This document shows positions 41,207 to 50,520 of a stretch of 64,000 nt of DNA, piece by piece. The stretch spans positions 167,193 through 231,192 of the forward strand of contig NZ_LXIE01000050.1 of the NCBI RefSeq assembly GCF_001641085.1, read 5' to 3'. A model generated the notes under the pieces. That model did not search any database. It worked only from the letters and a program-made list of their open reading frames with translations, and was not told the DNA's origin. The position numbers and the translations under genes were made by a program. Positions within the stretch are counted from its first letter, which is position 1. Each line of letters opens with the position of its first letter. The DNA is from Aequorivita soesokkakensis (GTDB lineage Bacteria; Bacteroidota; Bacteroidia; Flavobacteriales; Flavobacteriaceae).

Positions 41207-42874
41207 TTGAAAAAAGAAGTATCTTGTGAAAAAGTGTTTCTCGTGCGAAATTTATTGTTTTTTTTAATTGTCCTTTCCTCGTTTACAGTCAATGCACAGA
41301 AAGATGCTTGGTTTTATCTGCGCGCTCGTGATACTTCCTTTACGCCTTCCTTTGAAAAAAATGGAGACTATTTAATTTATTCAGGAAATGATGCTAGGTT
41401 AAAAGCAGCATTAAAAAACTACAAAATAAAAACATTTAAAAAAACATGGAAACACGCGAAAAAGCAAAACCTTAAAAAGACGTTTTTCGTGGTTGCTGAC
41501 AAAGAAGCGCTGATGACAGATTTATTGCAAAATGCCTCCCATCTTTTTGAGTTTGGCGAATTGATTGCCGAAGAAGACAAAAAAATATTCGAACCCAATG
41601 ATTATGGTCTTACAAGTACTATTGGAGAAAATTTAGGAGCGCAGGTAAATCTCGATTATCTGGATGTTATGGAAGTGCCGAAAGCTTGGTATTACACAAC
41701 GGGTTCTCGGGATGTAATTATTGGAATTTCAGATGGAGGTATAGATTCCTTAAACATCGAATTTGCCGGAAAAACTAAAATTGTAAGCAAATCATCTCTT
41801 GTAAAAGGACATGGTTATTCAGTTGCAGAGAGCGCGGCGGGACAAGGAAATAATGCTTACGGTATTCCTGGGGTATGTTATGATTGTAGTATATATGCTA
41901 CCCATTTTATGCATATTACTACTTTGGCAAACTTAGTGGAGCTTTCTAAAATGGGCGTAAAAGTAATTAATTGTAGTTGGGGAACTTCACGTTATTATGA
42001 AACTGCCCAACAAGCTGTTTATGAAATTCTGGAAAACGGGACAGTTATAGTAGCAGTAGGCCATAATCCGGATTTTTCAAAAACGAGAGGCAAATCCTTG
42101 TATTATCCTGCTTCTTATGATAAAGTGATTGCGGTTTCTTCGGCGCAACATCGCTATGAAAACTATTGGGAAAATATTAAAATTGAGAAAGACAAAGGAT
42201 TGTATTACGTTCAAAATATTCGCAATTACATTGGGCTCAATGCAGGTTTCAAAGATAATGACACTACCCAAGTTCCATATCTCTACCCAATAAGTATCCG
42301 AAACATCAATAGCGCTATAGATATTGTTGCACCTTCCACTGGTATTTTTAGATACAGTAAATTGGTGATGAACAATGAAATTGTAATGAGTGAATTTAAT
42401 CAAACCTCGGGAGTGGCTCCCTTGGTAACTGGAACAATTGGCCTAATGTTTTCGCTCTATCCGTGTCTTCCTGCGGAAGAGGTGGAAACTATCATCAAAT
42501 TTACCTCAACTAATATTGACGATGTAGAACCCAATAAACCCTATGCAGGAATGTATGGCTCAGGAATGTTGAATACAGGTAGGGCAGTGGAAATGGTCTT
42601 CGATATGTTTGCCGAAAAAGAACCCGTAAAAATTGAAAACCAGCGTTTCAGCAGGTGGGATTTTAAGCTAACTTCTCTTTCTGAAGTAGTAATGAAAAAC
42701 CAACAATTCACAAAAGACGCGACATTGGAATTAACCTCAAAAAAAAGAATTGTAATTTCTGAAAACACAATTTTAAAACCAAACTCAAAAGGAAAAATTC
42801 AACTAAAGATTGATCCATCGCTCAAAAAAGAATGTGAGCTAAAATTGCGCAATCCAAGTATTTTAAATGATTGA
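41207..42874 (+). CDS. Exported S8 (subtilisin-like) serine peptidase with divergent motifs
   Basis: The 555-residue protein has a signal peptide (NLLFFLIVLSSFTVNAQ, cut near residue 31), a pro-region, and an S8 domain from about 145. The Asp is in IGISDGGID near 173-181, the His in KGHGYSVAESAAG near 201-213 (canonical HGTHVAG changed), and the Ser in NQTSGVAPLVTG near 403-414, where the usual GTSMAAPHVAG is altered. The oxyanion Asn fits VGHNPD or NCSWG. A triad remains, so activity is plausible but not assured. The start is TTG 41207. No T9SS signal is obvious; the C-terminus (about 480-555) may be a small beta domain. Confidence 0.85.
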   Translation: MKKEVSCEKVFLVRNLLFFLIVLSSFTVNAQKDAWFYLRARDTSFTPSFEKNGDYLIYSGNDARLKAALKNYKIKTFKKTWKHAKKQNLKKTFFVVADKEALMTDLLQNASHLFEFGELIAEEDKKIFEPNDYGLTSTIGENLGAQVNLDYLDVMEVPKAWYYTTGSRDVIIGISDGGIDSLNIEFAGKTKIVSKSSLVKGHGYSVAESAAGQGNNAYGIPGVCYDCSIYATHFMHITTLANLVELSKMGVKVINCSWGTSRYYETAQQAVYEILENGTVIVAVGHNPDFSKTRGKSLYYPASYDKVIAVSSAQHRYENYWENIKIEKDKGLYYVQNIRNYIGLNAGFKDNDTTQVPYLYPISIRNINSAIDIVAPSTGIFRYSKLVMNNEIVMSEFNQTSGVAPLVTGTIGLMFSLYPCLPAEEVETIIKFTSTNIDDVEPNKPYAGMYGSGMLNTGRAVEMVFDMFAEKEPVKIENQRFSRWDFKLTSLSEVVMKNQQFTKDATLELTSKKRIVISENTILKPNSKGKIQLKIDPSLKKECELKLRNPSILND

Positions 42875-42894
42875 TTTTTTTGAAAGGAATGTTT

Positions 42895-43578
42895 TTAAAC
42901 TGTTTTCTGCACCACTTCAAAAATCTGGTTTTCATCACATTTTAAAGTTTTGGAGGGATACTTTAAAAGTAAGGCATAATCGTGGGTAGCCATTAAAATG
43001 GTGTTTCCGTTTTTGTTTATTTCTCTCAAAACCTCCATCACTTCAACGCTGGTTTGGGGGTCTAGGTTTCCTGTTGGTTCATCTGCCAAAATAAGTTCGG
43101 GGTCGTTCAAAAGTGCTCGCGCAATTGCAACGCGTTGTTGCTCTCCGCCCGAAAGTTGGTAAGGATATTTAAAAGCTTTTGTTTTCATTGCAACTTTATC
43201 CAGCACTTCGTTTATTTTGCTTTCCATTGCCGCTTTATCTTTCCAGCCAGTTGCGGTAAGAACAAAACGCAGGTTGTCGCTCACAGTACGGTCATTCAAC
43301 AGTTTAAAATCCTGAAAAACAACGCCCAGTTTTCTTCGTAAAAAAGGAATGTCTTTCTCTTTGAGAGTTGCCAAATCATAACCTACAATACTCCCTTCGC
43401 CTTTTTGAAGCGGAAGATCGCCATAAAGCGTTTTCATAAAACTACTTTTTCCCGTTCCGGTTTTTCCAATCAAATAGACAAATTCGCCTTTTTCAACTGA
43501 AACGGAAACGTCAGAAAGTACCAAGTTATCTCCTTGAAGAATGGAAGCGTCTTTTAAATGTAATACGTGATCAGCCAT
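42895..43578 (-). CDS. ftsE: FtsE-like ABC transporter ATP-binding protein
   Basis: FtsE with FtsX links cell division to peptidoglycan hydrolase control. The 227-residue ATPase has Walker [10 protein letters not shown] (38-46), Q-loop [17 protein letters not shown] near 87-103, signature [15 protein letters not shown] near 142-156, Walker [14 protein letters not shown] near 161-173 and the H-loop TILMATHD. Absence of extra domains and the [11 protein letters not shown] stretch favour FtsE over LolD. ftsX is not next to it here, as is usual in this phylum. It stands alone between the convergent subtilase gene and an unrelated lipoprotein gene. Confidence 0.9.
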   Translation of the reverse strand: MADHVLHLKDASILQGDNLVLSDVSVSVEKGEFVYLIGKTGTGKSSFMKTLYGDLPLQKGEGSIVGYDLATLKEKDIPFLRRKLGVVFQDFKLLNDRTVSDNLRFVLTATGWKDKAAMESKINEVLDKVAMKTKAFKYPYQLSGGEQQRVAIARALLNDPELILADEPTGNLDPQTSVEVMEVLREINKNGNTILMATHDYALLLKYPSKTLKCDENQIFEVVQKTV

Positions 43579-43610
43579 TGTGGTTATATAGATTAGCTTT
43601 TAATTAAATT

Positions 43611-44342
43611 TTAATATTCGAAATCTAACGAAATATTGGAAGGTGTTTCGTTAATAATTATTGTTTCATTGTAATTTGAAAGGGAACCATTTTTTATTTT
43701 ACGAACCTTAATTGCATTTTCGCCAGTTCCAGTTATAATGTTAAATTGAGTATTTGCACTGTTAGCATTTACACTCATAGTTAAAGCCATTTGCTCTCTA
43801 AAACCATATTCAACTCGAGATTCAAATCCAAATAAATCATTGTCAATTATTGGTTCAAAGTTTTTGAGATTTATAGTTAGATCGGTTTTAAAAGGTACAA
43901 TATAATCTATTACATTAATTGTTTCAGGTCTAGTTTGAAACCCCTCAATCACTATATTGTCTGTTCTCGATAATATTTCCTTTGGCATCTCATTTGTTTT
44001 CAAAAAAGCATTACTAAGAGAAGACTGAACTTTTAAAGTATCTATAGTTATTTTGAAATTCTTGGTTAAATCTATCTCATTGTCCTTTATATAACCACTA
44101 AAGCTATAATTACCATTTTGATCAGTATATCCATCTGCAATATTTCTTATACTATAATTTGGAGTTGATATAATATATGAAAAAGTAACTTTTACGCCTT
44201 CTATCCCACTATTATCAGCACGTATAATTTTCCCTTGAATTGTAGTACAATCGTTTGTGCAAACTTCGTCAGTATCGTCTTGCTTACAAGAAAAAAAACT
44301 TAATAGGAATAATAACATTAAAAAAAACGCCTTATTTTTCAT
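43611..44342 (-). CDS. Lipoprotein with a carboxypeptidase-regulatory-like beta domain
   Basis: The 243-residue protein starts with a lipoprotein signal (MLLFLLSFFSCKQDD, Cys at residue 19). Residues about 31-75 read CTTIQGKIIRADNSGIEGVKVTFSYI...GYTDQNGNYSFSG, typical of a CarboxypepD_reg/SusC-like beta sandwich found in surface proteins. The rest is beta-rich without a motif I know. Function is unknown; it is an envelope protein by signal. The gene is single; the gap to FtsE is 32 bases and lacks a terminator. Confidence 0.75.
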   Translation of the reverse strand: MKNKAFFLMLLFLLSFFSCKQDDTDEVCTNDCTTIQGKIIRADNSGIEGVKVTFSYIISTPNYSIRNIADGYTDQNGNYSFSGYIKDNEIDLTKNFKITIDTLKVQSSLSNAFLKTNEMPKEILSRTDNIVIEGFQTRPETINVIDYIVPFKTDLTINLKNFEPIIDNDLFGFESRVEYGFREQMALTMSVNANSANTQFNIITGTGENAIKVRKIKNGSLSNYNETIIINETPSNISLDFEY

Positions 44343-44426
44343 GTGCCTAGTTTTTTGGGTTTGTATTTGGACTCTTCAAAAGTAATTTGAATTACTTCAA
44401 ACTGCAACTGAATGTCGCCAACTTAT

Positions 44427-44885
44427 TTATTTTTCTGAAATTTTTTCTTTTAACGCATCAATCTCCTTTTGTTGTTGGAGCGTATAAAGCGTAAGTTCCT
44501 CAATTTTTTGGAGTAAAATAAGGTTCATTTCTTTCAATGAAATTCCTTCCTTCTGCATCGTTGCGGCAGAAGGAACGTTTGGCAAATGATTATTTTCTTT
44601 TAAAAATGATTCCAATTCTTCCAAAGAAATCAATCTATATTCTGGCATCATTTCCGAAAAACCATTAAAATGACTTTCAAACACATAATCGGGTGCAACA
44701 GCACCGTCCAGATCTACCAATACTTCCTGGGTGTGAATTTTCCCTTTTACCGTTAAAAGTTCGTCTGGAGAGGTTGTGCCAATTCCTATTTTGCCATTTT
44801 TTTCAGTAAGATTCGCGAATGGATTGCGTTGTGCTGTGGCCGAAAGAGAAAATAAAATAATGGCGAAAATCAATAATCTGTTCAT
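44427..44885 (-). CDS. Exported protein with a GIGTTSP repeat-type head and coiled-coil tail
   Basis: The 152-residue protein has a signal peptide (IFAIILFSLSATAQ), a short NGKIGIGTTSPDELLTVKGKIHTQEVLVDLDG segment and a C-terminal conserved SLEELESFLKENNHLPNVPSAATMQKEGISLKEMN then a coiled coil (LQKIEELTLYTLQQQKEIDALKEKI). The combination is very frequent in Bacteroidota as the end of long surface proteins similar to phage tail-fibre chaperone regions; here it is a minimal free version. I start it at ATG 44885, two residues after an in-frame TTG. Confidence 0.8.
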   Translation of the reverse strand: MNRLLIFAIILFSLSATAQRNPFANLTEKNGKIGIGTTSPDELLTVKGKIHTQEVLVDLDGAVAPDYVFESHFNGFSEMMPEYRLISLEELESFLKENNHLPNVPSAATMQKEGISLKEMNLILLQKIEELTLYTLQQQKEIDALKEKISEK

Positions 44886-45085
44886 AAACAATGCTTTTAG
44901 AATTTGTAAAGTTTTAAAATTACGGTAATTTTTTAAAGCGTTTCGCCATATGTTAAAATCTCTTCTGCATTAAATACTTATTTCACTTTTGCGCCGTTAT
45001 ATTGCTAAGAAATTCATTTAAAAATCATTCGTTAATTAAACCTTAAAAATTTACAGTATCGCCGAAAGCTACATTTAAAGTTAAA

Positions 45086-45093
45086 TATCTTTA
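45086..45093 (+). promoter_or_regulatory. Putative -7 box of the TPR protein gene
   Basis: TATCTTTA fits TAnnTTTG at seven of eight positions and lies 20 bases before the ATG at 45114. Confidence 0.4.
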
Positions 45094-45113
45094 CGCCACA
45101 AAAACTGTAAATA

Positions 45114-48100
45114 ATGATAAAGAATTTTCTTGTTTTCTCATTTTTTCTATTTCTCTCATTTTCATCATTTTCGCAGCAAACAGCGACCTTTACAAACGAT
45201 CTTGCTGAGTTCAACCAAGCGCTTGAACTTTATACCAATGAGCAATTTTTAGCTGCACAAAGTCTTTTCGACAAAATTAAAAATAGCAACAATGATGAAA
45301 CCGTGCAGAGCGATTGTGCCTATTACATTGCGAATGCGGCAGTTAGGTTAAACCAGCAAAATGCCGATCAATTGATGGAGGAATTTGTGGAGAAATATCC
45401 CACGAGCTTAAAGCGAAATTCTGCATTTATAGATGTTGCAAACTATTATTTTGAAAACGGAAAATATTCATACGCACAAAAATGGTATGAAAAAGTTGAC
45501 ATCGGAAATTTAAGCAGAAGCGAACGGGAAAAATTTAACTTCAACAATGGCTACGTTAATTTTAAGGCGAAACGGTATGATGACGCAAAGAATTATTTCA
45601 ACCAAGTTTCCACTTCACAGCAGTATGGTTCGCAGGCCAAATATTATTTGGGTTTTATAGCATATGAGGGCGATGATTATGAAGAAGCAAACAAGAATTT
45701 TGAGGAAGTAAAAGGCGAGGAACGCTATTCCGAAGATCTTTCTTACTACCAAGCAGATATGAATTTCAAATTAGGAAACTTCCAAAAGGCAATCGATATG
45801 GGGAAGGAGCAGTTTGATAAATCCAGCCCCGCTGAAAAAAGCCAACTTTCAAAAATTATTGGTGAAAGCTATTTCAATCTTGGCCAGTATGCTGAAGCAG
45901 TACCCTATTTAAAGGAATATAAAGGCACGCGCGGAAAATGGAACAATACCGATTATTACCAATTAGGCTACGCGTATTACAAACAAGAAAATTATGAAAG
46001 CGCCATTGGCGAGTTCAACAAAATTGTGGACGGGAAGAATGCCGTGGCTCAAAATGCCTATTATCATTTGGCTGAAAGTTATTTGAAACTTGACAAAAAA
46101 CAAGAGGCATTGAACGCCTTTAAAAATGCTTCGGAAATGGATTTCAGTGCCGAAATTCAGGAAGATGCGTATTTGAATTATGCGAAATTGAGTTATGAAA
46201 TCGGAAACAGCTACAAAAGCACGCCGCAGGTTTTGCTTTCTTTTATTGAAAAATATCCAAACAACGCCAATAATGACGAACTGAAAAAATTGTTGATAGA
46301 CAGTTATATCACTTCAAAAAATTATAAGGAAGCTTTGGATTTGTTGGAAAACAACAAAAATTTTACTGACAAAGCTGCCTATCAAAAAGTAGCTTTTTAC
46401 AGAGGAATTGAATTATACAACGAAGCAAATTACAATGAAGCGATTTCATTTTTTGATAAAAGTATGAAAGAGTCGCAAGATGCACGTTTCGCTGCCCGTG
46501 CTACGTATTGGAAAGCAGAAAGCGATTACCAGCTTTCAAATTTTGAGAAATCGTTGGCTGGATATAAGAATTTTGCTCAAATGGCTAGCTCACAAAATAC
46601 TTCAGAAAATAAAAATTTGAGGTATAATATGGCTTATAACCAATTCAAACTTAAAAATTACACCGAAGCCATTGTAAATTTTAAGAGCTACGTTGGTTCT
46701 TCTTCCGCTGAAACTGTGCGTAAAAAAGATGCTTATTTGCGTTTGGGCGACAGTTATTTTGTCACCAGCCAATATTGGCCAGCGATGGAAAACTACAACG
46801 CAGCTGCTGAAATGGGTGGTGATAACGATTATGCGCAGTTTCAAAAAGCCATTAGCTACGGCTTTGTGGACCGAAGCGAAAAGAAAATTGAGGAACTGAT
46901 TGCCTTCATAAAAAAATATAATAAATCCGTTTATCGCGACGATGCCCTGTATGAATTGGGAAATACCTATGTGGCGCAAAACAAGTCCAACGAAGCTATT
47001 TCGGCTTACGATCAATTGGTTCGCGATATTCCAAACAGTAGTTTCGTTTCAAAAGCATTGTTGAAAAAAGCTTTGATTTACGACAACACCGGAAAAAGCA
47101 ACGACGCGTTGGCAATTTTTAAAAGGGTTGCGAAGGACTTTCCTTCAACGCCCGAAGCGTTGCAGGCTGTTTCTTCCGCAAAAATAATATACATAGACCA
47201 AGGAAATGTTGACGAATACGCCCGTTGGGTAAAAACCTTGGATTACGTACAAGTGGGCGATACCGAACTTGACGATGCCACGTATTTGGCGGCGGAACAA
47301 CCGTATTTGGAGAATAACCAGAGTCAAGCCAAAGGCAGATTTGAGGATTATTTAAAACAATTTCCGAACGGGCAGCACGCTTTAAACGCACATTTTTATT
47401 TGGGTCAGATTTATTTCGCTGACGGAAAAAACGATCAAGCCATTCCACATTTTGAATATGTTGTGAATCGTGAGCGAAGTGAGTTTACCGAGCAAGCTTT
47501 GGCGCGGGTTTCGGAATTGTATTTGGGCAAAAAAGATTATCAAAACGCTTTAAAATACTTGACACGCTTGGAAGCCGAAGCAGATTTTCCACAGAACATT
47601 ATTTTTGCGCAGACCAACAGTATGAAGGCTTCGTATGAATTAAAGCAATATGCTGAAGCTGTAAATTACGCTGAAAAAGTACTTCAGAATTCAAAAATTG
47701 ACAACTCAATAAAAAGTGACGCACAAGTAATTATTGCCCGTTCGGCAATGAAAACCAATAATGAGTCAAAAGCAAAAACCGCTTACGCCGAAGTTCAGAA
47801 AATTGCAACAGGCCAACTTGCTGCTGAAGCGCTTTATTATGATGCATATTTCAAAAATAAGGAAGGAAATTTTGAAGGTTCAAATGCTTCCGTGCAGAAA
47901 TTGGCGAAGGATTATTCAGGTTTCAAATTATACGGTGCAAAAGGTTTGGTGCTGATGGCGAAGAATTTTTATGCTTTGAAAGACGCCTACCAAGCAACCT
48001 ATATTTTGGAAAGTGTGACAAAAAATTTCACTGATTTCCCAGAGGTAGTAGAAGAAGCAAAAGCAGAACTCGCAGTAATCAAAAACACTGAGGCAAAAAC

Positions 48101-48128
48101 CAATTCATCTGTAGAAACAGAAAATTAA
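45114..48128 (+). CDS. Long exported tetratricopeptide-repeat protein
   Basis: This 1004-residue protein has a signal peptide (FSFFLFLSFSSFSQ, cut near residue 20) and is then TPR repeats almost to the end; many units show A-x-Y-x-L-G/A-x-x-Y patterns such as YQLGYAYYKQENYESAIGEFNKIV and ALYELGNTYVAQNKSNEAISAYDQLV. About 20 units fit. It is likely periplasmic and holds a complex together. It resembles YbgF/BamD-like TPR proteins in pattern and gliding-related SprE in kind, but I do not claim orthology. The outer-membrane barrel gene follows after 105 bases containing an inverted repeat, so it may be its partner. Confidence 0.85.
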   Translation: MIKNFLVFSFFLFLSFSSFSQQTATFTNDLAEFNQALELYTNEQFLAAQSLFDKIKNSNNDETVQSDCAYYIANAAVRLNQQNADQLMEEFVEKYPTSLKRNSAFIDVANYYFENGKYSYAQKWYEKVDIGNLSRSEREKFNFNNGYVNFKAKRYDDAKNYFNQVSTSQQYGSQAKYYLGFIAYEGDDYEEANKNFEEVKGEERYSEDLSYYQADMNFKLGNFQKAIDMGKEQFDKSSPAEKSQLSKIIGESYFNLGQYAEAVPYLKEYKGTRGKWNNTDYYQLGYAYYKQENYESAIGEFNKIVDGKNAVAQNAYYHLAESYLKLDKKQEALNAFKNASEMDFSAEIQEDAYLNYAKLSYEIGNSYKSTPQVLLSFIEKYPNNANNDELKKLLIDSYITSKNYKEALDLLENNKNFTDKAAYQKVAFYRGIELYNEANYNEAISFFDKSMKESQDARFAARATYWKAESDYQLSNFEKSLAGYKNFAQMASSQNTSENKNLRYNMAYNQFKLKNYTEAIVNFKSYVGSSSAETVRKKDAYLRLGDSYFVTSQYWPAMENYNAAAEMGGDNDYAQFQKAISYGFVDRSEKKIEELIAFIKKYNKSVYRDDALYELGNTYVAQNKSNEAISAYDQLVRDIPNSSFVSKALLKKALIYDNTGKSNDALAIFKRVAKDFPSTPEALQAVSSAKIIYIDQGNVDEYARWVKTLDYVQVGDTELDDATYLAAEQPYLENNQSQAKGRFEDYLKQFPNGQHALNAHFYLGQIYFADGKNDQAIPHFEYVVNRERSEFTEQALARVSELYLGKKDYQNALKYLTRLEAEADFPQNIIFAQTNSMKASYELKQYAEAVNYAEKVLQNSKIDNSIKSDAQVIIARSAMKTNNESKAKTAYAEVQKIATGQLAAEALYYDAYFKNKEGNFEGSNASVQKLAKDYSGFKLYGAKGLVLMAKNFYALKDAYQATYILESVTKNFTDFPEVVEEAKAELAVIKNTEAKTNSSVETEN

Positions 48129-48132
48129 AACC

Positions 48133-48194
48133 CTCTGTGCTCTCTGTGCCTTTGTGGTGAAAAATTAAACCGCAGAGACACAGAGGACGCAGAG
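48133..48194. repeat. CTCTGTG/CACAGAG inverted repeat, copy 1
   Basis: Arms 48133-48158 (CTCTGTGCTCTCTG...) and 48169-48194 (ACCGCAGAGACACAGAGG...) pair imperfectly over 26 bases around ten. The same element is at 52162-52221. It is a widespread intergenic palindrome type, known from many phyla. Confidence 0.8.
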
Positions 48195-48233
48195 ATGAAT
48201 ATCAATAAAACTATCATTATAAACTTTGAAAAT

Positions 48234-49949
48234 ATGTCCATAAAACAAAAAGTTTTATTTTCAATTCCAGTATTATTTCTATTTCATTTTTCAGCTTTTT
48301 CGCAGGAAAAAGAACTGGACCCCGAAGTTGTAAATATTGTGAAACCATACACTCCCACAATTTCTGACGCCTTTAAAGTAAAGGAAACGCCATCGTTGAA
48401 CGATTCAATTTCCACCACAAAAAAGGAAGTGAAATACAGTATTTTCTCGGTTCCGGTTGCTTCAACTTTTACACCTTCAAAAGGAAAGGCAACGACTGTG
48501 GAAAAGTCAAAACCGATAAAACTGTACGATAATTACGCGACGCTCGGCTTCGGAAATTACACTTCCATTTTGGGTGAATTTTACAGCAATTTTGAAATCA
48601 GTCGCACCGATAATGCTGGATTTTTCTTTCGGCACAATTCTTCACAGGGCGATATAAAAGATGTGAAATTGGACAATAAATATTACGACACCAGCTTGGA
48701 TGCGAATTATACAAGCCGCCAAAAAGATGCAACTTATAGGTTGGATGCTGGGGTTGAGCACCAACTTTACAATTGGTATGGGGTGCCAGATGTGGTTTAT
48801 ATTCAAGAACCAAATGTGCAAATAAATCCACAGCAAACCTATATTGGTGGTTACGCGGGCGGAAGTATTGCGTTGGATGATTCCTATTTTGAAAGAGCCT
48901 CGCTGAATATTCGCTATTTGGGAGATGCATTTTCTTCTTCAGAATTTAATGCTACGTTGAAACCTGAATTCTCTTTTCCGTTGGAAAATTTGACTTTGAA
49001 AGTAGATGGTGATATTGACTATTTAAGCGGAAGTTTTGATAAAAATTACACCAACACTTCAGCTATTAAATACAGTTATTTAAACGCCGGACTTGCCCCT
49101 TCCATCACTTTTGTAAATGATGATCTTTCAGTTTCACTAGGCGTTGCGGCATACGTGAGTTTGGATTCCGAAAATAGTAATACTGATTTTTCATTATACC
49201 CAAGATTGAACGCTTCGTACCGTTTGATGGATGAAACAGTTATTGTTTACGGTGGAGCAGAAGGTGGTTTACAGCAAAATTCCTATTACAATTTTAAGGA
49301 AGAAAATCCTTTTGTTTCGCCTACTTTAAATGTTGCGCCTACCAAAAAACTCTATGAAGGTTTTGGAGGAGTTAAGGGAAAACTCTCTAATTCCGTGGCT
49401 TATAATGTGCGGGCTTCCTATGGAAAAGATGAAAACAGATCATTATTTCAAGCAAATTTCATCAATTTGCTGGCGCCAGGTTTGGAAGGTTACCAATTTG
49501 GAAATTCCTTCAATGTAGTTTATGACGATGTGAATACGCTTGCTTTTTTCGCAGAGTTGAAAGTGGAGGTTTCGAATACATTTTCACTGGGAATAAACGG
49601 AACCTACAATAGTTACAGCACAGATTTGCAAAGTGAAGCGTGGAACCTACCCGATTTAAAAGCTTCTATATTTTCAAATTTCAACATTACTGAAAAACTT
49701 TACGGAGGCGCTTCCTTGTTTTATGTTGGAGAACGCAAAGATCTTTATGCAGACCCCTTTACTACTCAGGAAATTACTTTGGATGGCTATGTGGATGCCA
49801 ATATAAATTTTGGGTACAGATTTACCGATAGACTTTCGGTTTTTGTAAAAGGAAGCAATCTTTTTGGTGATAACTACGAAAAGTGGCTAAACTATCCCGT
49901 GCAGGGAATTCAAGGTTTGGCTGGAGTTACTTATAAGTTTGATTGGTAG
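48234..49949 (+). CDS. Outer-membrane beta-barrel protein (TonB-dependent receptor-like)
   Basis: The 571-residue protein starts with a signal peptide (MSIKQKVLFSIPVLFLFHFSAFSQ) and a short region with LDPEVVNIVKPYTPTISDAFKVKETP. The rest is a long series of amphipathic strands ending with YKFDW, a C-terminal aromatic expected for an outer-membrane barrel. There is no TonB plug domain of normal size. ATG 48234 gives a clean signal; an in-frame ATG at 48195 overlaps the repeat region end. It follows the TPR gene and could form a periplasm-outer membrane pair with it (inference). Confidence 0.8.
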   Translation: MSIKQKVLFSIPVLFLFHFSAFSQEKELDPEVVNIVKPYTPTISDAFKVKETPSLNDSISTTKKEVKYSIFSVPVASTFTPSKGKATTVEKSKPIKLYDNYATLGFGNYTSILGEFYSNFEISRTDNAGFFFRHNSSQGDIKDVKLDNKYYDTSLDANYTSRQKDATYRLDAGVEHQLYNWYGVPDVVYIQEPNVQINPQQTYIGGYAGGSIALDDSYFERASLNIRYLGDAFSSSEFNATLKPEFSFPLENLTLKVDGDIDYLSGSFDKNYTNTSAIKYSYLNAGLAPSITFVNDDLSVSLGVAAYVSLDSENSNTDFSLYPRLNASYRLMDETVIVYGGAEGGLQQNSYYNFKEENPFVSPTLNVAPTKKLYEGFGGVKGKLSNSVAYNVRASYGKDENRSLFQANFINLLAPGLEGYQFGNSFNVVYDDVNTLAFFAELKVEVSNTFSLGINGTYNSYSTDLQSEAWNLPDLKASIFSNFNITEKLYGGASLFYVGERKDLYADPFTTQEITLDGYVDANINFGYRFTDRLSVFVKGSNLFGDNYEKWLNYPVQGIQGLAGVTYKFDW

Positions 49950-49998
49950 TATTTATTTTTTTATTTCATTCGTATCTTCATTTAATAAATAAACTAAT

Positions 49999-50181
49999 AT
50001 GTTGACCAAGAAAATAGTACAATCACATTTGGCCGAACTACCTGAAAAATTTTCAATTGACGAGCTTGTCGATAGACTTATATTAATTGAAAAAATTGAA
50101 ACTGGCATTTCCCAATCTGAAAATGGCGAAGTAATTCCAGATTCGCAGCTTGATAAAGAATTGGAAAAATGGTTCAAATAA
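49999..50181 (+). CDS. Antitoxin of a type II toxin-antitoxin pair
   Basis: The 60-residue acidic protein reads LPEKFSIDELVDRLILIEKIETGISQSENGEVI, a helix-rich pattern common to antitoxins paired with ParE/RelE toxins in Bacteroidota. It has no visible DNA-binding helix-turn-helix, so autoregulation is not clear. Its coding end overlaps the toxin start by 13 bases, the usual antitoxin-first order. It probably wraps the toxin and is cleared by proteases under stress (general family knowledge). Confidence 0.8.
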   Translation: MLTKKIVQSHLAELPEKFSIDELVDRLILIEKIETGISQSENGEVIPDSQLDKELEKWFK

Positions 50182-50468
50182 ATTGGACGAAACAATCTAC
50201 AGAAGACTTAAAGGATATTCTCGAATATATATCCAAAGATTCAATAAAATACGCCAAATTTCAAGTTATTAGAATTAGAAATCGAGTGAAAATTCTCTAT
50301 GCCTATCCCTATTTAGGTAAAATAGTTTCTGAAATGAAAAATGATTCTATAAGAGAACTTATTGAAGGAAATTATAGAATTATTTATAGAATAGTCTCGC
50401 AAAACCAAGTTGATATTTTGACTGATCATCATACTTCCCGTGATTTATTAAAACGAAATATTCAATAA
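50169..50468 (+). CDS. RelE/ParE-family toxin
   Basis: The 99-residue protein has the ParE/RelE fold pattern: VQINWTKQSTEDLKDILEYISKDSIKYAKFQVIRIRNRVKILYAYPYLGKIV, then the conserved strand IRELIEGNYRIIYRIVSQNQVDILTDHH near 67-94. The EGNYRIIYR and late DILTDHHTSRD are typical of the ParE branch (gyrase poisons), but RelE-like RNase activity cannot be excluded. The order, the 13-base overlap and size fit a type II system. It lies alone in a housekeeping region, so it is a small accessory insertion. Confidence 0.9.
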   Translation: MVQINWTKQSTEDLKDILEYISKDSIKYAKFQVIRIRNRVKILYAYPYLGKIVSEMKNDSIRELIEGNYRIIYRIVSQNQVDILTDHHTSRDLLKRNIQ

Positions 50469-50520
50469 ACATTCGTCTTTGGCGGATGTTTTCTATTTTT
50501 ACACTTCAATAAAGCCAACC

